Part shown: one piece after another, positions 60,856 through 64,000 of the stretch | Layout: every line of letters starts with the position of its first letter | How positions within the stretch are numbered: the first letter of the stretch is position 1 | Source: Xanthobacter aminoxidans | GTDB taxonomy: Bacteria; Pseudomonadota; Alphaproteobacteria; Rhizobiales; Xanthobacteraceae | Length of the DNA stretch: 64,000 nt | Direction: 5' to 3' | Assembly: GCF_023571765.1 (NCBI RefSeq) | Contig: NZ_JAMJXC010000019.1 | Span: 38,878 to 102,877, forward strand | Program-made: the position numbers and the translations under genes | Notes under the pieces: generated by a model | What the model saw: only the letters and a program-made list of their open reading frames with translations | What the model was told of the DNA's origin: nothing | The model's database searches: none

Positions 60856-61227
60856 ATGCCGACGATCAACCAGCTGATCCGTAAGCCGCGCGAAGCGCAG
60901 AAGGCGCGCGACAAGGCGCCGGCGCTCCAGGCGAGCCCGCAGAAGCGCGGTGTTTGCACGCGCGTTTACACGACGACCCCGAAGAAGCCGAACTCGGCTC
61001 TTCGTAAGGTCGCCAAGGTGCGGCTCACCAACAGCTACGAAGTGATCGGCTACATCCCCGGTGAAGGTCACAACCTTCAGGAGCACTCCGTGGTGATGAT
61101 CCGTGGCGGCCGCGTGAAGGATCTTCCCGGCGTGCGCTACCACATCCTGCGTGGCGTGCTGGATACCCAGGGCGTGAAGAACCGCAAGCAGCGCCGTTCG
61201 AAGTACGGCGCGAAGCGGCCGAAGTGA
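60856..61227 (+). CDS. rpsL: 30S ribosomal protein S12
   Basis: 123 residues, the usual length. It sits at the decoding centre and affects accuracy. The universal motifs [18 protein letters not shown] and [17 protein letters not shown] are present. The lysines whose mutation gives streptomycin resistance (in TPKKPNSA and in RVKDLPG) appear wild type. It is the first gene of the str operon rpsL-rpsG-fusA-tuf. Confidence 0.98.
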   Translation: MPTINQLIRKPREAQKARDKAPALQASPQKRGVCTRVYTTTPKKPNSALRKVAKVRLTNSYEVIGYIPGEGHNLQEHSVVMIRGGRVKDLPGVRYHILRGVLDTQGVKNRKQRRSKYGAKRPK

Positions 61228-61244
61228 TAGTGAGGATCTGAACG

Positions 61245-61715
61245 ATGTCCCGTCGTCACAAGGCCGAGCGCCGCGAAGTCATCCCGGACGCCAAGTATGG
61301 CTCCACCACCCTGTCGCGCTTCATGAATTCCGTCATGCGCGACGGCAAGAAGTCGGTCGCCGAAGGCATCGTCTACGGCGCTCTCGATGTGGTTGAGGCC
61401 AAGGCGAAGCACGATCCGGTCGAGGTCTTCATCCAGGCGCTCGAGAACGTTGCTCCCGCGGTGGAAGTTCGCTCCCGCCGTGTCGGTGGCGCGACCTACC
61501 AGGTTCCGGTCGAGGTGCGCACCGAGCGTCGCCAGACTCTCGCGATCCGCTGGCTCATCGCCTCGGCCCGTGCCCGCAACGAGAAGACCATGGTGGAGCG
61601 TCTCTCCGCCGAGCTGCTCGATGCTGCCAACAATCGCGGCTCCGCCGTGAAGAAGCGCGAAGACACGCACCGGATGGCCGAAGCCAACCGCGCGTTCTCG
61701 CATTACCGCTGGTGA
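61245..61715 (+). CDS. rpsG: 30S ribosomal protein S7
   Basis: 156 residues. It organises the head of the 30S subunit and is the primary 16S rRNA 3'-domain binder. Typical sequence: [20 protein letters not shown] at the N-terminus and [21 protein letters not shown] at the C-terminus. It lies 17 bp after rpsL and 17 bp before fusA; in E. coli S7 is the translational regulator of this operon. Confidence 0.98.
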   Translation: MSRRHKAERREVIPDAKYGSTTLSRFMNSVMRDGKKSVAEGIVYGALDVVEAKAKHDPVEVFIQALENVAPAVEVRSRRVGGATYQVPVEVRTERRQTLAIRWLIASARARNEKTMVERLSAELLDAANNRGSAVKKREDTHRMAEANRAFSHYRW

Positions 61716-61732
61716 TCGGAGAGGACTGAGCG

Positions 61733-63808
61733 ATGCCCCGTACTCACGCGATCGAGGACTACCGCAACTTCGGCATCATGGCCCACATTGATGCCGGCAA
61801 GACCACGACCACCGAGCGGATCCTCTATTACACCGGCAAGAGCCACAAGATCGGTGAAGTCCATGATGGCGCTGCCACCATGGATTGGATGACCCAGGAG
61901 CAGGAACGCGGCATCACCATCACGTCTGCCGCGACGACCGCTATCTGGCAGGGCAAGCGCCTGAACATCATCGACACCCCCGGGCACGTGGACTTCACCA
62001 TCGAGGTGGAGCGTTCGCTCCGCGTGCTCGACGGCGCCGTGTGCGTGCTGGACGGCAACCAGGGCGTCGAGCCGCAGACCGAGACCGTGTGGCGGCAGGC
62101 GGACAAGTACAACGTGCCCCGCGTCGTGTTCGTCAACAAGATGGACAAGATCGGCGCCGACTTCTACCGCTGCGTCGAGATGATCGTGGACCGAGTCGCC
62201 GGCAACCCGGTGTGCTGCCAGCTCCCGATCGGTTCCGAGAGCAACTTCAAGGGCATCATCGACCTCGTCCGCATGAAGGCGGTCGTGTGGGAAGATGAAG
62301 CCCTCGGCGCGAAGTACCATGACGAGGAGATCCCCGCGGATCTCGCCGACAAGGCCGCCGAATACCGCAACAAGCTGGTGGAAGCCGCCGTCGAGCTCGA
62401 CGACGACGCCATGGCTGCCTATCTCGACGGCACCGAGCCGGACGAGGCGACCCTCAAGCGCCTGATCCGCCTCGCCGTCATCGGCCGCAAGTTCAATCCC
62501 GTGTTCTGCGGCTCGGCCTTCAAGAACAAGGGTGTGCAGCCTCTGCTCGACGCGGTGGTGGACTATCTGCCGTCGCCGATCGATCGCGGCGCGATCAAGG
62601 GCATCGACTTCAAGACCGAGGAAGACACCGTGCGTCTTCCCTCGGACGACGAGCCGACCTCCGTCCTCGCGTTCAAGATCATGGACGACCCGTTCGTCGG
62701 CACCATCACCTTCTGCCGCGTCTACGCCGGCAAGATGGAAACCGGCATGGGCCTGCTCAACTCCACCCGCGACAAGCGTGAGCGCGTCGGCCGGATGCTG
62801 CTGATGCACGCCAACAACCGGGAAGACATCAAGGAAGCCTATGCGGGCGACATCGTCGCCCTCGCCGGCCTCAAGGATGTGCGCACGGGTGATACCCTCT
62901 GCGATCCGGCCAAGGCCGTGATCCTGGAGAAGATGGAATTCCCCGAGCCGGTCATCGAGATCGCGATCGAGCCGAAGTCCAAGGCCGACCAGGAGAAGCT
63001 GGGCATCGCCCTGTCGAAGCTGGCTGCCGAGGATCCGTCCTTCCGCGTGTCGACCGACTTCGAGAGCGGCCAGACCATCCTCAAGGGGATGGGCGAACTG
63101 CACCTCGACATCAAGGTCGACATCCTGAAGCGCACCTACAAGGTGGACGCCAACATCGGCGCTCCGCAGGTCGCCTATCGTGAAACCCTCACGAAGAAGA
63201 CCGAGGTGGACTACACCCACAAGAAGCAGACCGGTGGTACCGGCCAGTTCGCGCGGGTGAAGTTCACGGTGGAGCCGAACGAGGCCGGCAAGGGCTTCGC
63301 CTTCGAGAGTGCCATCGTCGGTGGCGCGGTGCCGAAGGAGTACATCCCGGGCGTCCAGAAGGGCCTCGAGAGCGTGCTTGGCGCCGGCGTGCTGGCGGGC
63401 TTCCCGGTGGTGGACGTCAAGGTGACGCTCACCGACGGCGCGTTCCACGAAGTGGACTCGTCGGCCCTGGCGTTCGAGATCGCGTCCCGCGCGGCGTTCC
63501 GTGAGGCCCTGCAGAAGGGCACCTCGGTGCTGCTGGAGCCGATCATGAAGGTCGAGGTGGTGACCCCGGAAGACTACACCGGCTCGGTCATCGGCGACCT
63601 GAACTCCCGTCGTGGCCAGATCCAGGGCCAGGACATGCGTGGCAATGCGAACGTCATCAACGCGATGGTGCCGCTGGCCAACATGTTCGGTTACGTGAAC
63701 ACCCTGCGCTCCTTCAGCCAGGGCCGTGCCACCTTCACCATGCAGTTCGACCACTACGAGCAGGTGCCGTCGAACGTCGCTCAGGAGGTCCAGGCCAAAT
63801 ACGCTTGA
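61733..63808 (+). CDS. fusA: Elongation factor G
   Basis: 691 residues. It is the translocation GTPase. The G1 motif is [12 protein letters not shown] near residue 18, the G2/G3 region includes [12 protein letters not shown] and [16 protein letters not shown], and G4 is NKMDK. Domains II-V follow, with [20 protein letters not shown] in the C-terminal part. It is third in the str operon. Confidence 0.98.
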   Translation: MPRTHAIEDYRNFGIMAHIDAGKTTTTERILYYTGKSHKIGEVHDGAATMDWMTQEQERGITITSAATTAIWQGKRLNIIDTPGHVDFTIEVERSLRVLDGAVCVLDGNQGVEPQTETVWRQADKYNVPRVVFVNKMDKIGADFYRCVEMIVDRVAGNPVCCQLPIGSESNFKGIIDLVRMKAVVWEDEALGAKYHDEEIPADLADKAAEYRNKLVEAAVELDDDAMAAYLDGTEPDEATLKRLIRLAVIGRKFNPVFCGSAFKNKGVQPLLDAVVDYLPSPIDRGAIKGIDFKTEEDTVRLPSDDEPTSVLAFKIMDDPFVGTITFCRVYAGKMETGMGLLNSTRDKRERVGRMLLMHANNREDIKEAYAGDIVALAGLKDVRTGDTLCDPAKAVILEKMEFPEPVIEIAIEPKSKADQEKLGIALSKLAAEDPSFRVSTDFESGQTILKGMGELHLDIKVDILKRTYKVDANIGAPQVAYRETLTKKTEVDYTHKKQTGGTGQFARVKFTVEPNEAGKGFAFESAIVGGAVPKEYIPGVQKGLESVLGAGVLAGFPVVDVKVTLTDGAFHEVDSSALAFEIASRAAFREALQKGTSVLLEPIMKVEVVTPEDYTGSVIGDLNSRRGQIQGQDMRGNANVINAMVPLANMFGYVNTLRSFSQGRATFTMQFDHYEQVPSNVAQEVQAKYA

Positions 63809-63873
63809 GCGTAGAGGCCTGAACCCCACCTCACCCTTTCGGATCCCGCCAGCGAGACCCAACGGAGAGTCCC

Positions 63874-64000
63874 ATGGCCAAAGAGAAGTTCAACCGCTCG
63901 AAGCCGCACTGCAACATCGGCACGATCGGTCACGTTGATCACGGCAAGACGTCGCTGACGGCAGCGATCACGAAGATCCTTGCGGAGTCTGGCGGCGCGA
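63874..64000 (+). CDS. tuf: Elongation factor Tu, N-terminal part (cut by window end)
   Basis: The first 42 codons are present. They encode the start [20 protein letters not shown] and the P-loop [16 protein letters not shown]. The gene continues beyond the window. Its ATG follows ACGGAGAGTCCC, 65 bp after the fusA stop, as expected for the str operon. Confidence 0.97.
   Translation, partial: MAKEKFNRSKPHCNIGTIGHVDHGKTSLTAAITKILAESGGA

Overview
The window is about 64 kb of GC-rich DNA (roughly two-thirds G+C by eye) from an alphaproteobacterium, most likely Hyphomicrobiales (Rhizobiales). The gene sets that suggest this are: hisZ-hisG in an ATGA-overlapping pair; fumC next to a DUF4169 / ribbon-helix-helix pair; hflK-hflC-DUF2065-degP; and a PccR/ScfR-type regulator divergent from pccB. 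A Xanthobacteraceae-like genome (Xanthobacter, Azorhizobium, Ancylobacter) is my best guess, but nothing here fixes the genus. I recognised no tRNA, rRNA, CRISPR array, prophage or insertion sequence.

Layout. 1-16956 is mostly housekeeping: the end of a sensor kinase, glnE, pepN, a TauE/SafE permease, a small secreted protein, hisG/hisZ, xseB, a methyltransferase/lipase membrane pair, two glycosyltransferases and dxs. 17184-27133 (minus strand) is a tightly packed ten-gene transcription unit: GntR regulator, NitT/TauT-type ABC importer, zinc-type dehydrogenase/reductase, hotdog thioesterase, VOC protein, acyl-CoA ligase, cysteine-synthase-like PLP enzyme and gamma-glutamyltransferase-like hydrolase. 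27479-33413 (plus strand) begins back to back with it: MarR regulator, UbiD decarboxylase, a second NitT/TauT-type importer and UbiX. This pair of catabolic modules is the accessory core of the window and the best candidate for an undescribed system.

33424-45969 is a propionyl-CoA / methylmalonyl-CoA locus: MBL hydrolase, both mutase subunits with a small unknown gene between them, a cyclopropane-fatty-acid-synthase-like gene, pccA, pccB and the divergent regulator pccR. 46084-47988 encodes an exported protein with an SH3 domain, collagen-like Gly-X-Y repeats and a long Gln-rich segment. 48080-64000 is again mostly core: gltX, a Do-type protease, hflKC, fumC, a ParB-like protein, LemA with two TPM-domain proteins, mdh, and the str ribosomal operon (rpsL-rpsG-fusA-tuf, cut by the window end).

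How the parts work together. The UbiD/UbiX module should import a carboxylic acid, probably aromatic or otherwise unsaturated, and decarboxylate it with prenylated FMN made by UbiX. The GntR module should import a small acid or amide, activate it with CoA, and may process a gamma-glutamyl or cysteine moiety. Propionyl-CoA from such catabolism could enter the TCA cycle through pccAB and the mutase, with fumC and mdh downstream in metabolism. Several families of palindromic intergenic repeats sit at gene ends, particularly at the junctions of the propionate locus.
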